DNA of 64,000 bases from Semisulcospira habei (GCA_036245525.1 BTPG01000002.1:118274286-118338285), one strand, 5' to 3'. Counted from the stretch's first letter, positions 10,550-21,857 are shown. Notes: generated by a model not told the origin, from the letters alone. Translations and numbers: made by a program.

Positions 10550-10830
10550 TTCAGATTCTGTGCCCGGGTCAACATAAAGGGAGACAAAAGGGATGTATTG
10601 TTAAAATCCCTGTGGAGCCGCTGCATCGCTGCATACTCGACCGTATGAAACAAAGACCCCCCCTCCCCCCCCCCCCCTATCACGCCTTGTCACACAATCA
10701 CACAAGCACTCTGGCAGGCCAGATAAGTAGACATGCAGGCACGCAACGCAAAGCAAAGCAAAGCAATAACTAACGAGGAGCATCGGTTAAAAACCCAAGG
10801 GAGATAATATACATGAGGAGATAACTGAGG
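10550..10830. other. C tract and GCAAA repeats, no gene
   Basis: A C-rich tract (about 10658-10678) and short AAAGC repeats near 10750 are seen. Confidence 0.5.
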
Positions 10831-11198
10831 TTAACCCCTTCACTGCCGAGAAAAAAACAATATGCTAAGCACTAGTGTCACCTGGCTGTTGTCACAGTGC
10901 TGTCATGTCAGGTTTGTTATCTGTCATCCATACGACCGACAAATGCCACAGACCAGTCTAGAGTGAAATTAAACATAAAAGAAAAATGAACCGCAGTGTT
11001 GTTTCAGTAGACAGAAAGAAATTTGCTTCTTAGTACAACAGAACATGTTTTGAGTGACAAACCTTTATGAGAAATCACCTGTCATAATTTAGGGACTGTC
11101 ATAAATCAGTTGAACTGCCTGTAGCCACCTATATGATGACCGGGGCAAAGTGAATACCAGCTGCAAGAGACATAAACCCTCATGAGCCCTCGGTCTAA
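10831..11198. mobile_element. PAL-2 remnant interrupted by PAL-1
   Basis: Begins TTAACCCCTTCACTGCCGAG at 10831. A PAL-2 left hairpin arm (GCTGCAAGAGACATAAACCC) lies at about 11160-11190 and stops where the PAL-1 element at 11199 begins. The sequence between is unassigned. Confidence 0.55.
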
Positions 11199-11412
11199 TT
11201 AACCCTTTTAGCCCCACGTATGCATTTTCCAAATTTTCTAAGTGTTACTTAACGACTATGTACCAGTTGCAGGAGATGGATTGACCATGATAATTCAAGG
11301 GTAGTGCCAGATTAGCTTGGCGCCTGAAGGCGCCAAGCTAATCTGGCACTACCCTTGAATTATCATGGTCAATCTATCTCCTGCTGTAGGGTGTTGGAGG
11401 TAAAAGGGTTAA
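11199..11412. mobile_element. PAL-1 palindromic element, full length
   Basis: 214 bp between TTAA 11199-11202 and TTAA 11409-11412. The palindrome arms are essentially perfect, meeting at GGCGCCTGAAGGCGCC. Confidence 0.92.
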
Positions 11413-11826
11413 ACAGTTCTGACTAAATACTGTCTAATATCAGTTTCACGCATTATACGAGTGAGTATCCATACACTTCGCCCAGGCTTGCGCCCTGGAG
11501 AGGTCACTCCAGTGACTGACCCAGCAAGCGCATATACTCCATTGTCTTCCGAGACAGGATGCCAAACTAAAAACTATGTGTTCTGGCTGTCATTCGTGAT
11601 TATGGTTCTTAGTGTTATAAGCAGTGATGTCGAAAGCCACAGACCAGCACACAGCCTGCTGACATTTTGAAGTTTAAAAACTCATAAACAGAAATTGATA
11701 TGATTATAAACAGAGCATTATTTTCAGCCGTGTCTTACACAAAGATGGAATGCAATTATTAAAGACCTACGGTAAGCCGCAAACACTTTTATCGAGTAGA
11801 TCAAAATAATGCCTGAAATTAAAGTA
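11413..11826. other. No gene seen
   Basis: Plain sequence. The short frame at 11461-11670 is not recognisable. Confidence 0.45.
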
Positions 11827-11907
11827 TTAACTCATTCGAGGATTGCCACCTACGGATACGCGGCGGTTCTCCACGTATCCGTAGGCTGCACGTCTCGAAT
11901 GAGTTAA
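11827..11907. mobile_element. PAL-3, an 81-bp TTAA palindrome
   Basis: TTAACTCATTCGAGGATTGC to GTCTCGAATGAGTTAA, with arms meeting around GCGGCGGTT. It has the same length and termini as 50739-50819. Its right TTAA (11904-11907) also begins the next element. Confidence 0.85.
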
Positions 11908-12011
11908 CCCCTTCGCTGCTGGTGATTACAAATTTCGCGTCTGAAGCCTCCACCCACTGACCGACATTCGCGTGAAAAACACAGATCTGAATTGGACCCA
12001 AAATAGACATT
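11904..12011. mobile_element. PAL-2 left end, truncated
   Basis: TTAACCCCTTCGCTGCTGGT followed by the subterminal TTTCGCGTC...CTGACCGACATTCGCGTGAA segment also present at 47224-47310. It breaks off where REP-A copy 2 starts. Confidence 0.75.
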
Positions 12012-12850
12012 AAACAAGATGAGGATTTCGTCCCAGAGTCTACCGTATTGTTTGGAGCTCAGATGCGTTTATCATTTAGGAACATTTAGAGTTGTTCATA
12101 TTTTTAGGTTTATTATTCTGATCCATTCCCTTCCTCTCTAAGCCGGCAACCTCTGATCAACACTGACACGCCGCCGGTGCACACAAATGAAGACAGACAG
12201 ACGGGGATTCCCGCCATTAGTACGCTCTGTGGGTTCATATAGCGACAGGAATCCATCTCTTTCAACTCTAACCCACCCTCTGATCCACACACACTGGCAC
12301 ACAGAAATAGAGATGGACACACGGCGATTCCCGCCATTCATAAGCTCTATGGTCTGGCGTAGCATCTAGCTATTTTGAAGAAGAATACAAATAGTACGAG
12401 CAGCGAAATGAGGTCACGTCAAGCTTCACGTCATGGCATCATTAGTCCCACGACACTGTGTTCATAGTGACGACTCGATGTTATACGCCACTCATCGCAG
12501 TACTAACATTTGGACTATCAGAGGATCAACTTTGCAATTTCCTTGCTGACTGATTTTCACGCCTAGGGCTTACAGGTCAAAATTTGACCTAATCCTACCC
12601 AGGGCCGGAACAAACAGCAGGCTTATGCAAACACTGTTTAGAAAAAATCATGCGGGTATTAATGAGAAGGTAGTATTTTTCGTAAAATAAAAATTAAAGT
12701 TATGTTAGCTGTTTTACAAATGACTCCGAAAAAGTGGTGCACAAAATTGTCCGATTTCCACAGCTAGGGCATATAGGTCACAATTGATCTAATCGTACTC
12801 GGGACAAACTGTAGGCTTATGTAAATACCTTATATGAAAAATCATGCGAT
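12012..12850 (+). repeat. REP-A dispersed repeat, copy 2
   Basis: Reverse complement of copy 1 (371-1233). It begins ACAAGATGAGGATTTCGTCC and ends in AAAAATCATGCGATTAATAA, where a LINE tail abuts. It contains two degenerate subunits of about 200 bp. The frames inside on both strands are not conserved between copies. Confidence 0.8.
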
Positions 12851-13275
12851 TAATAATAATAATAATAATAAAGATAATTTGTCTAGCGCCTAATCACCAA
12901 GGTGCTTTAGGCGCTTTACAATCACAGTAATGAAACAGTGAAGCAAAATACAAAAACAAGCACATACAACCCAAAAAAAAACAAAAAAAAAAATTGATTT
13001 ACAAGGAGCAGAAAACTCACACACACTCACACACACACATGATGAACCGGCAGACAAAATGGTCTTTACGTATATGCACCAGAGAAAATGTGTGTTTTAA
13101 GCTTGGATTTGAAAATGGAAAGAGATGATGAGTGACGCATATCAGCTGGGAGAGCGTTCCATGTAATGGGACCAAAATACGAAAATGCACGATGACCTTG
13201 AGTGACCTTATTACGTCTACGGATACGGAAAACACGATTAGTAATGAGAGGATTTTTTTCTCGTAAAAAAAATTC
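12851..13275 (-). pseudogene. LINE 3' end, 5'-truncated (reverse transcriptase C-terminal tail)
   Basis: On the minus strand the frame ends in FSYFGPITWNALPADMRH followed by SSSLSIFKSKLKTHIFSGAY and a stop, near 13062-13200. This is the C-terminal tail typical of CR1/L2/Jockey-group LINE proteins and the same type as the element at 26130-28075. The 3' untranslated part has TGTAAAGCGCCTAAAGCACC, a small GCGC hairpin, and ends in a TTA repeat (12853-12873 on the plus strand). The rest of the element is missing, as expected for 5' truncation during target-primed insertion. It inserted at the end of REP-A copy 2. Confidence 0.85.
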
Positions 13276-13329
13276 AATTGTTTTAAGATTAACCCATAAG
13301 ATTAACCCATGAAATTAATCCCCAAAACG

Positions 13330-13640
13330 TGAGAATATATTTTTTTCAAAAAATATTTAATTATCACTCAAAACGTTCCAGAGGTATAATGCTGGTTAAC
13401 GAACTCATTCAATGTTTCCCTTTTATCTAACTATATCCAAAATATATAGTACAAATAAGAAAAATTACGGACTCCAGTGTGGATCAACCGGTTTTTGTGA
13501 AACGGCCATTTTCTCGCCTATGAACATCTTAATAAATTTTAAAAAACCGAAAGTGAAAAAACGCCTCGAGATTTTTCTTTTAGGGACAATATCATACAAT
13601 TTCAAGCTTGTCCGTCCTCAAACGCGGGCTCTAGTTGCTG

Positions 13641-13720
<80 letters not shown>

Positions 13721-13722
13721 CG

Positions 13723-13802
<80 letters not shown>

Positions 13803-13988
13803 CGCTTTGGCGCCAAAAAGACGATCTCTAGCAAGGTTTGCGTAGCTAGACGTGACGTCATTTTTATCTTTTTACTTCTTTGCAAGAATTTCTGCCTCGC
13901 CGCACGCCAAAAACGGCATGTGCATGCTCCGGAATGCGCTCCGACCAGCCCCATTTCAAAGTCTGACGTATTTTCAATACGGCGGTAG
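13330..13988 (+). repeat. REP-F dispersed repeat, copy 1, carrying a CA tract
   Basis: Shares GAACTCATTCAATGT, ACGGACTCCAGTGTGGATCA, and, after the CA tract, CGTGACGTCATTTTTATC and CTCCGACCAGCCCCATTTCA with copies at 14915-15570 and 41240-41925. The CA tract (13642-13800, split by CGCACG units) sits at the same internal point as in the other copies. Frames over it are artefacts. Confidence 0.85.
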
Positions 13989-14345
13989 ACAACAAGATGA
14001 GGATTTCATCCCAAAGTCTACTGTATTGTTTGGAGCTCACGTGCGTTTTTCTTTTAGGAACATTCAGAGTTGCAGTTCATATTTTTTAATCTTATCCTTC
14101 CGATCCATTTCCCTCCTCTCTAAGCCAACCTCTGATCAACACACACGCCGGCGCACACACTAAGACGGACACACTGACAGCACTTCCCGCCATTAGTACG
14201 CTCTGTGGGATGGAGTAGCGACAGGAATTCTGAAGAAGAAAAATAGCACGAGCAGCAAAATGACGTCACTATAAGCTTCACGTCTTGGCATCTCTAGTCT
14301 CACGACGCGTGTACACTGTGACAATTTGATGTTTCACGTCACTCA
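13989..14345 (+). repeat. REP-A copy 3
   Basis: Starts ACAAGATGAGGATTTCATCC directly after REP-F and follows copy 2 through TAGTCTCACGACGCG. Same orientation as copy 2, truncated at the far end. Confidence 0.8.
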
Positions 14346-14520
14346 TCCGAAAGGCACGCTCTTCCAGAGCTGACTGTTTTGTTCCACACAGCCTCTTCCA
14401 GGGCTGATTGTATGATGGTAGTAAATAGTGGCTCCAAAACTTGGGAAAATGAATTATTTTTGAAAAAGCTGAAGAGGTACAACGCTGGATTACGAACTCA
14501 TTCAGTATCTCCTTACCCGC
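14346..14520 (+). repeat. REP-F fragment
   Basis: ATTACGAACTCATTCAGTATC and the preceding AAAAAGCTGAAGAGGTACAA match the left part of REP-F. It is followed by a C-rich tract at 14521-14577. Confidence 0.6.
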
Positions 14521-14577
14521 CTCCCCCTCCCCCCCCCCCCACCCACCCACCCACCCCCACCCCACCCCCCACCCCCG

Positions 14578-14800
14578 CCTGATCCGCACGGCAATGGCAC
14601 ACACAAACACAAACGGAAGAATGGCACACGCAAACACCGACGGCAGACACTGACCTGGCGCTTCCTACGGGTTATTCGTTCTGTGGGGCTGGCCCCGGCG
14701 TAGCCACAGCCATTTTGAAGAATAAGGTGGAATGGGCCATGCCCACAAAGCCTCTTCTGTATGAGCTTGCATGCATATTCCACCTTTTCCACTGACGTTC
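14578..14800 (+). repeat. REP-A copy 4, strongly diverged
   Basis: CTGATCCGCACGGCAATGGC, GGGTTATTCGTTCTGTGGGG and GTAGCCACAGCCATTTTGAA parallel the GCTCTGTGGG...GTAGC region of REP-A. Confidence 0.5.
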
Positions 14801-14914
14801 TCAAATATCATACAAAAATAAATGAAGGTGAACATCGCGCCAGCTCATACACATGTAAAACACTGACGTGCTGCTGATTTGCGTCAATTAGGAACATTGT
14901 ATTAGGAACATGGT

Positions 14915-15277
14915 GCTTTTACGTCACCGTCACTGTTTGATTCTTCTGATGAAATCAAGGAGTCTTACTTTTGACATTTTTTCCGCATTGAACTTTTATT
15001 TTCGAAAGCGTACAAAGCTGGTTGACGAACTCATCCAATGTCTTTCTACAAACTAGCCATATCCAAAATTTCAAATGCATATAATCAAAATTGCGGACTC
15101 TAATGATCTGGGTCAACCGACTTTCTATAAACGGTCTTTCAGTTATGTCTTCAATGAGACATCCAATAGAATAGTGCTCGTAGGCTCTCTTAGCCACCCA
15201 CCGTGCTTAATAAAGTATTTCGACAAATTTGAAGTTTGTGCCGCGTACAGTAATATCGGAGATTCATTCTCGTGTTT

Positions 15278-15352
<75 letters not shown>

Positions 15353-15570
15353 TACATACGTACATACGCCGCACATTGCCGGCGCTTCGCCGCGCCAAAA
15401 CGACGTTCAACAGCAAGGTTAGAGTGGCTAGACCTGACGTCATTTTTATCTTGTTACTTTTTTGCCAGACCATGAGCCCCGCCCGCCTGTTATGTCCTTT
15501 GCGGCATTCTACGGAACGCGCTCCGACCAGCCCCATTTCAAAGTCTACCGTATTTTCAATACGGTAGACA
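14915..15570 (+). repeat. REP-F copy 2, carrying a CA tract
   Basis: Left part TTTTACGTCACCGTCACTGT through ACGAACTCATCCAATGTCTT and GGGTCAACCGACTTTCTATA. A CA tract lies at 15279-15350. The right part GACCTGACGTCATTTTTATC continues to ATTTTCAATACGGTAGAC. It is collinear with copies 1 and 3. Confidence 0.88.
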
Positions 15571-15581
15571 AAAACACAGGA

Positions 15582-15695
15582 TTAACAAGAGACATAACTG
15601 ACTGAATCCGCATGCGACCGCGAAGGCTCATTAGGTTTTATGTCTCTTGCAGCTGGGTGGCGTTCATCTCTTGCACCCGCAGTTAAGGAGTCAAG
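15582..15695. mobile_element. PAL-2 copy, diverged
   Basis: TTAACAAGAGACATAACTGA on the left and GGTTTTATGTCTCTTGCAGC on the right. The loop side has decayed. Confidence 0.6.
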
Positions 15696-16268
15696 GAATG
15701 TGCTTGCTTTTGGTTCTCGAGTTATAACTCTGGAAGCATAGTAGTTTGCACCTATAATCAAGACATCTCGCCGCGCAACTTCCCGAGTTGAGTCTCAGCT
15801 GTCGTCAATTCAGTCGCCATTGTCTGTTTACGATGAATGCACAACAATAAAGAATGTGTGTGCTGTTCACAGATTTTGGACCTTACGGCTGAAAGCCCTG
15901 TGCTTGGCTAAGTGTGTTACAGTGAGAAACCGTGAGGTCTAAAATCTCAGACCAGTAGACAAATAAAGAATTGGTATACTGTGGCCAACAGGTGGACGAC
16001 CTGCTTACGGCAAATGCGCTGGTGGGCGGCCAAGCCAAGATAATCAAAACTGACGGGCTATGCACTGGCTCAAGTCATGCAGCATAGTGACACGCAGTAG
16101 TGGATCGAAAAACTGAGCACCTCCTCCCTCCAACGGCACGGATATACATAGAGTTGATCGCATTTGAAGAACACATCTAAGAGTCATGTACAATTATTCA
16201 ACTGATCATCATCATGTCTGAGAAGCATTTATACTTGGAGATCATCTTTGCCATTATGACTTTTTGTT
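15696..16268. other. No gene seen
   Basis: Ordinary composition. The 60-residue minus-strand frame is unsupported. Confidence 0.45.
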
Positions 16269-16466
16269 TTAATCGCTTCATTGCCAGTGGATGCAGAGTT
16301 GTGTTTTTGAAGTCAATGCACATTCAACATCAAAGATCTGAATGATTGGTTCCACTGAGCAAGAGGCATAGATCCTCATGAGCCCCCGCAACTGCGGGGG
16401 CACATGAGGATCTATGCCTCTTGCAGTTGGGTGATGTTCACTATTCCATGGCAGTTAAAGGGTTGA
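16269..16466. mobile_element. PAL-2 palindromic element, near full length
   Basis: Left end TTAATCGCTTCATTGCCAGT, right end GGCAGTTAAAGGGTTGA. The hairpin AGCAAGAGGCATAGATCCTC is nearly perfect. Note the internal TTAA inside the right terminus, which is the insertion point of another element in the copy at 46691-47640. Confidence 0.88.
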
Positions 16467-16744
16467 GAAGTATACCGTAAGCCGCCCGCAGTCTGCAAAG
16501 AACTCACAAGACCCCTACGCGTTGTGCTGGTGGAGGGGGAGAGGAGAGCTCACGGCTAGAGTGGAGACAAAGTCCAGTGTGCCGAGTTTCCTACCTCATT
16601 CACTCGGGCTGCGAGTGCCAACTACATCAGTGCACGAGGATCTTTTGCCTACAGGGGCGGGAGTGGTTTGGTTCTGGCTTTGAAAATGGCTGGTATGCAC
16701 GTGATAGTTCATGTGGAGTTCAGGCGAGACTGAAGCATTTTTAT
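16467..16744. other. No gene seen
   Basis: Nothing recognised. Confidence 0.4.
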
Positions 16745-17038
16745 TTCCAGAATCACCCATAATATTCATTATTCACTTTAAACGTTATCAGGGTAAAAGA
16801 AATCGCCTTAGGCTTTGTAAGCGATAGCTCATTTGGTGGTTACATGAGATGCAGGTTTATTTCAGGAATCACCCCAATTCATTATACACTTTAAACTTCC
16901 ATTCCCCAACATTTTCAGAGTAAAAGATCGTCTGAAACTTTGTCAGCGATAGTTCATTTGGGGATCATACGAGATGCAGGGTTATTTTTAAAGGAATCAC
17001 CCAAGCACATCAATTGTACACTTTAAACGTCCATTACA
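16745..17038. repeat. Tandem repeat of about 125 bp (left part), target of the hAT insertion
   Basis: Two and a half diverged units share GATAGTTCATTTGG, GAGATGCAGG, GGAATCACCC, ACTTTAAACGTCCATT and ACATTTTCAG. The unit resumes at 22371 after the hAT element (ATTACATAACATTTTCAGGA). Confidence 0.8.
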
Positions 17039-17304
17039 CAGGGCCGGACCTGGGAAAAGTCGATGGGGGGGTTACAGATTCAGTATAAAGCAAAGGCGCG
17101 AAGCGCCGAGCCTTCTAGGGGGGTCCGGGGGCATGCCCCCCCCCCCCCCGGAATTTTTTTTTTCAAGGATGCAAAATGGTGCAATCTGGTGCAATCTGAG
17201 CCTTGAAAAAGCCATTTGTGATGGTCTGGGGACTTTGAGCTTTTTGAACAATCGAACTGACAAACTCTGGGGTACAAAAATTATCACCTGCCCCTCCCTT
17301 AAAA

Positions 17305-17312
<8 letters not shown>

Positions 17313-17380
<68 letters not shown>
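17313..17380. repeat. (CA)n microsatellite inside the hAT element
   Basis: CCACCCACACAC leads into pure CA, just downstream of the transposase stop. Confidence 0.95.
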
Positions 17381-17381
<1 letters not shown>

Positions 17382-17386
17382 TTATT
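17381..17386 (-). promoter_or_regulatory. Candidate polyadenylation signal of the hAT transposase
   Basis: TTTATT on the plus strand is AATAAA on the minus strand, about 110 nt after the stop at 17497. Confidence 0.5.
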
Positions 17387-19943
17387 TATCAACAGATATG
17401 TTTTGTATACTATTATTATTCACTACTTTTCGTTGATCGTTAACGGTATAAAGCTTTACCTTGTAGTTTATGAACATCAGGGCCCTGCTTTCACTTTCAG
17501 TCTTGCTGCACTAGGTTCCTCGGCATTAGTACCATTTGTGAATTGTATCTTCTGGCAAAACAGTTCACTGCCTCTTTGAAGTCAATATCAACATCCCTGT
17601 GCACTTTCAGTAAAGCAAGTGCATTGAGTCTCTGTTGCCCCATTGTAGAGCGCAGGTAGTTTTTCAGGTTGCGCAACTGACTGTTTGAACGCTCACACTC
17701 GGCAGTAGTGACAGGCAGGGTGCAAAGGTTCTTTAGCATGATGAACAGGTTGGGATAAAAATCCCTGTCACAGTGTTTCAGTGCTTCTGATGCCGTGGAT
17801 GGGATGATAGCTGTCGCATTCTCAGCAGCACTTCGCCATTTGCAAACCCACCGTTGGTATTCTGCATCAAGGGTAGCGTTGTCTGGTAGGTCAGACTCCC
17901 ACAACATTGCCAGTGTCTTCACCCCTTCTGGAACCTGCATGAAACCATCCTGGTTGTCTATTAAAGTGCTTGGCACCAGACAGAGACCATCAACTGCTAG
18001 GTCAGCATTTTTGAACCTCGAGTCCAATTCGGTTGACAGGTGTTCCAAGAAAGGAATGGCAATGCTAATCTTGAAATATTCTTCTGGAGTGGCCGCAGGT
18101 TGGTTGTCACGGAGAGTCTGGCGGGATGCTTGACGAGGAACAACAACATCAGTTGTCAAAGCATTTGCCATTTTGCTGACTTCACCAAACCAGGCAACGA
18201 ACGCTGTGTCGACATCTCTTCTAATAGAAGACATGCAGTTACTGACCTCTTTGATTTCCCTGTAGGCATCGACAACATCTTTTGTTCTTTTCTGGAGCTT
18301 CACTGTCAAGGGTTTTAAGTAACGCAAACAATTGCGGACGACAACGAATGCAACGAGGAAAACACTGCTGCTCAAGGTGTGGAGAAAGCCAGTTGCCTTG
18401 GTCAATGTCTCACTGTCCCAAATGTCACTGTCTTCACACATTTGTCCCAAACAGTCGTGAACAACCAGGAAGAGAGATGTGTAAACCTCCAGTGCTTCAT
18501 GTTTTTCTACCCATCTTGTTCTGCACAGATCAACAAGCTTTGTCTTTGTCGTGTCAGGCTGAGATGCTTCGATGGTATCTTCAAGTTTTCTTTGTCTCTT
18601 TGGAGAGTTTGAGAAAAACAGTGACAGTTCCCTCAGTGCTCCCATCATGTTCTTCACTGCAGGCAAGCCGCATGCTTTTACAATGCAGACTCAAGCTATG
18701 GGAAGCACAGTGAAAGTACAGTGCTTTGTTGTTCCTTGCTTGAAAACGTGCCTGCACTCCTTTAAACTTTCCTGCCATGTTTGCGGCCCCGTCATAACCT
18801 TGTCCTCTAACATTGTTGAAATCAAGCCCCCACAAGGCCAGACACTCAACAATCTTGTTGTAAAGTGTTTCACCTGTGGTATCTCTGCACTGGACAAAGG
18901 CCAGGAACTCTTCACGAACTTTCAGACTTCCATCGACGAATCTCAATATAATTGAAAGTTGTTCCCAGTTTGAGCTGTCTGTGACTTCGTCAGCAAGCAC
19001 GGTAAACTGTTTTGCTGCAATAATTTCTGCAAGAATCTTGTTGCGGATCTGATCACCAAGAACCTCTATCAGTCTGTTTTGTGTACTTTTTGAAATGTAT
19101 ATGGCCTTCTTATCGCATGTATCTAGAAGTTTCCGGAGAGTTTCATCTCCTGCATTGATGCACAGATTCAAAAGGGCATTGAAATTGCTTCTGTTCTCAC
19201 TCTGAAGAATGCCATCATCACAGTTGCCCCTCAGAGCTAACTCCTGTCTTCCACACACTTCAACAATCCTGAAGAGGCTTGTCAGAACTTGTCGATTTGC
19301 AGCGATGTTTTCTGCATTTTTCTGATTGATTTCACTGGCGATGCTCTGCTCTGGTTTATCCATGATTGTCAAAAACTGCTCTCCATTTGCCATTGCATCT
19401 TTGTGGTGTTGTGATAACGAGTGCTTTTTGATCTGACCACAGGCTTTATTCCAGTTCTTGCATGGCGTCTTCACAAACTTGCCCAGGTTTTCAGTAGACT
19501 TTGCAAATAATAGGCAATACTTGCAGTAAGCCCCATCCTCGAAAGGAGAATACACAAGCCAGGAGTACTTTTGCAACCACTCATGCTGAAATTTTCGGTT
19601 CTTGTTGTTTATCACTGTTGTTGGAAACTGAAAACCAGGTGATGGTCTCCAGTGTTGCCTTAGAAGATGCTCCTTGTCACTGTTTGACAGTGAAACGACT
19701 CGCGTGTGTTTCTTGAAATTGACTTCACCAAAATCGATATTTTTGTTGCTGGTGATCTGAGAGGAGAAATCTGAAGAGGAGTCAGAAAGCAGGCTCACAT
19801 CAGGCTGGTTGGTCATTGGCATGGCAGAGGATTCAGAAAGCAGGCCCCCGGCAGGCTGATCAATGCTTGAGGAGGAGTCTGAAATACAAATAAAAGTTGG
19901 GTCTATGAGAAGTCTGAAATACTAAAACGATTGTGTGTGTAAC

Positions 19944-19946
<3 letters not shown>

Positions 19947-20032
<86 letters not shown>

Positions 20033-20054
20033 AGAGAGAGAAGAGAGAGAGAGA
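19947..20054. repeat. (GA)n microsatellite in hAT intron 2
   Basis: Pure GA with two AGAAG interruptions near the right end. Confidence 0.97.
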
Positions 20055-20379
20055 CTGCAACAAGATAATTACAGTTAAAGCATATATATGTCTTCGTTTA
20101 CACACTTCAGTCAAGCTTAGATATATATTTATGATCTGAAATAACAGCTTTTCTTTTTAGACCCCTCCCCCCAAATGATGGACAAAATCTTTGCTACCTT
20201 ATGACTCGTAGAGTCTTCTTCAGGCTAATGATAGCCAATGGAACCCACCAGTCATTTTGTTTAATATTAATTATTAAATTGAAACACTCAATCACGTATC
20301 AATTTCAGGTTGTATTTAATTTAATTTTTTTTTTTTTTGGAGAGGGGGGGGGGGGGGGCGGGGGCAGTAAATTACTCAC

Positions 20380-20478
20380 CAACACTGCTTTTACTTGTTC
20401 CCATGTCACTGTTTCGAACTCCACTGCCAGTGGTCTCACTTTGGGTTGATTTTTGTCTCTTTCGAGGAACTGCATCAT
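20380..20478 (-). CDS. hAT transposase exon 2
   Basis: 99 nt between the acceptor TTTTTCTAAACGGCAG and the donor GTTG|GTGAGTAA. The reading DDAVPRKRQKSTQSETTG contains a basic PRKRQK stretch that could be a nuclear localisation signal. Phase 1 on both sides; it joins to exon 3 to form GAC (D) and SSSSIDQPAGG. Confidence 0.75.
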
Positions 20479-20498
20479 CTGCCGTTTAGAAAAACAAC

Positions 20499-20499
<1 letters not shown>

Positions 20500-20531
<32 letters not shown>

Positions 20532-20640
20532 AAGTTTTCTTATATAGCGCTTACCTGTAAACAGCTCTAAGCGCTTTACAATTTACTCAACAACAACAAA
20601 CAAAAAGAAAAAAAAAAAGAAAAAACAAAGACATAACATA
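20500..20640 (-). repeat. LINE/SINE-type 3' tail in hAT intron 1
   Basis: On the minus strand TTGTAAAGCGCTTAGAGC, then GTAAGCGCTATATAAG, then a TAA repeat. This is the same tail architecture as at 12853-12950 and 23440-23520. Confidence 0.7.
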
Positions 20641-21623
20641 AAAATTAAAACATGAAATTATCCTAAAAGCAACAACAAAAATGTAAAATAAAATAGAACC
20701 GTCTTTTCAACATCTTATATATGATTATGCATTGCAGGTGTTAACACGTCTACTACAATTTTATAATAATAATTTAATATAAAAAAAAAGAAAAACAGTG
20801 GTTTTCTGACTAGTTCTTAGCTTATTTTAAATTTCATCAACAAAAGGCCTAAGGGTGAATAATCTTATTTTGTAGCACGTTGTTCACAGGCATAGGAACT
20901 GTTAACAAATTTGCTGATTTTCAGCAGTTGGCAAAATTTCAGCACATTTTTATTTTCCATTTTATTATGTAAAAAAGGCAGTGGTTGGGATGCCGTCATG
21001 ATGGCTTCTTGTCGTTCCAGAAACCGAAGTCGTCATGACGGTTTCGCACCCGGAAAGGCTATGTTGCCGTCACAATTGATGGCGACGCTGTCAACAAGTG
21101 GCGTCAGATAGGCTATGGTTTCCATAGTCAGCCATCAAGACGGTTCTGTTTTGCTCTCCGAAGAGATTTACGTCACAATACATAGCTAGTAAGCTGCACT
21201 AGTGATAACGATACCTTATAACTTAGCCCTTGGTTTTGTTATTGAAAACGATATTTTGCCGTCCAAAGATTTTTTTTATAAATATAAAAGCAATATTGAT
21301 CATTGATGCCGATATCTTTATTTTTTAAATTGACATTTTTAAAGTTATATATCATAATACTTTGTGAAATAAATTTTAGGCTATGCATTACTTTAATTGT
21401 TACCTGTTTTGGTATTTTAATAAGTGGGGCTGTTTTATATCTATGATATTCATTATATGCAGCTAGTATCAGCTCCTACAGCGTAGGCTACACTCACAGG
21501 AAGGAAGTACCGGCGCCATCGCCACGTGCTCATTTGAATCGAATTCGGAATGGGTGAATTTTACCTAGTTCTACTGACTACATTTCTTTTATGAGACAAA
21601 ATTGGATTTAAAAATGTACCCAC
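20641..21623. other. Rest of hAT intron 1
   Basis: AT-rich. The 66-residue frame at 20911-21111 is not supported. Nothing further recognised. Confidence 0.55.
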
Positions 21624-21702
21624 CTTCTGAAATGGAGCTTGATGAAAACCAGCATGACAGTCGCCTACTGCCATCAGCATCTGTTTTTTTCAGTTTCGGC
21701 AT
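21624..21702 (-). CDS. hAT transposase exon 1
   Basis: 79 nt from ATG to the donor GAAG|GTGGGT. It encodes 26 residues (MPKLKKTDADGSRRLSCWFS and on) plus one base. A basic, Ser-rich start of this kind is common in ZMYM1-like hAT proteins. It was chosen because its phase matches exon 2 and the codon across the splice reads GAT. Confidence 0.75.
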
Positions 21703-21857
21703 TTTCGAGGAGACAGCAAAAGTGAAGTGTTACCAAAGAAAATAGATCTAGATTTAAACTTCCCCCCACAAACCTTAATGACGTCAGACGTCTTTTCACT
21801 GATCTTTCTCGGAAAGACGTGCACTGAAGGAGAGCAACTCTTTTGGGTACCTGGTTG

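Larger units (their letters stand above)
17497..21702 (-). pseudogene. hAT-superfamily transposase (ZMYM1-like, TTF zinc finger), three exons, one frameshift
   Basis: Exons on the minus strand: 21702-21624, 20478-20380 and 19878-17497. Both introns are GT-AG and phase 1, and the joined frame reaches the long exon 3 frame, giving about 850 residues. The ATG at 21702 opens MPKLKKTDADGS. A TTF-type zinc finger follows (YSWLVYSPFEDGAYCKYCLLF, split here as YSWLVYSPF and CKYC, near residues 165-220). DDE residues are likely the Asp in VLADEVTD (about 356) and in GQGYDGAANM (about 422). The CRTRW motif follows the break, and a C-terminal hAT dimerisation region has LPVTTAECERSN. One frameshift near 18660-18675, after HCASHSLSLHCKS, moves to the frame continuing GLPAVKNMMG. 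No other stop interrupts. Known role of the family: cut-and-paste transposition in the nucleus. Domesticated hAT genes exist, but intact termini argue that this is a transposon. Confidence 0.88.

Noticed and set aside
371..12850. One giant Polinton-like element bounded by REP-A
   Set aside because: No polymerase, integrase or capsid frames lie between, and additional REP-A copies lie outside.
17497..19822. Two separate genes, one for each long hAT frame
   Set aside because: The two frames are consecutive parts of one hAT transposase: the first ends mid-domain at HCASHSLSL and the second resumes the same domain, so one frameshifted gene explains both.
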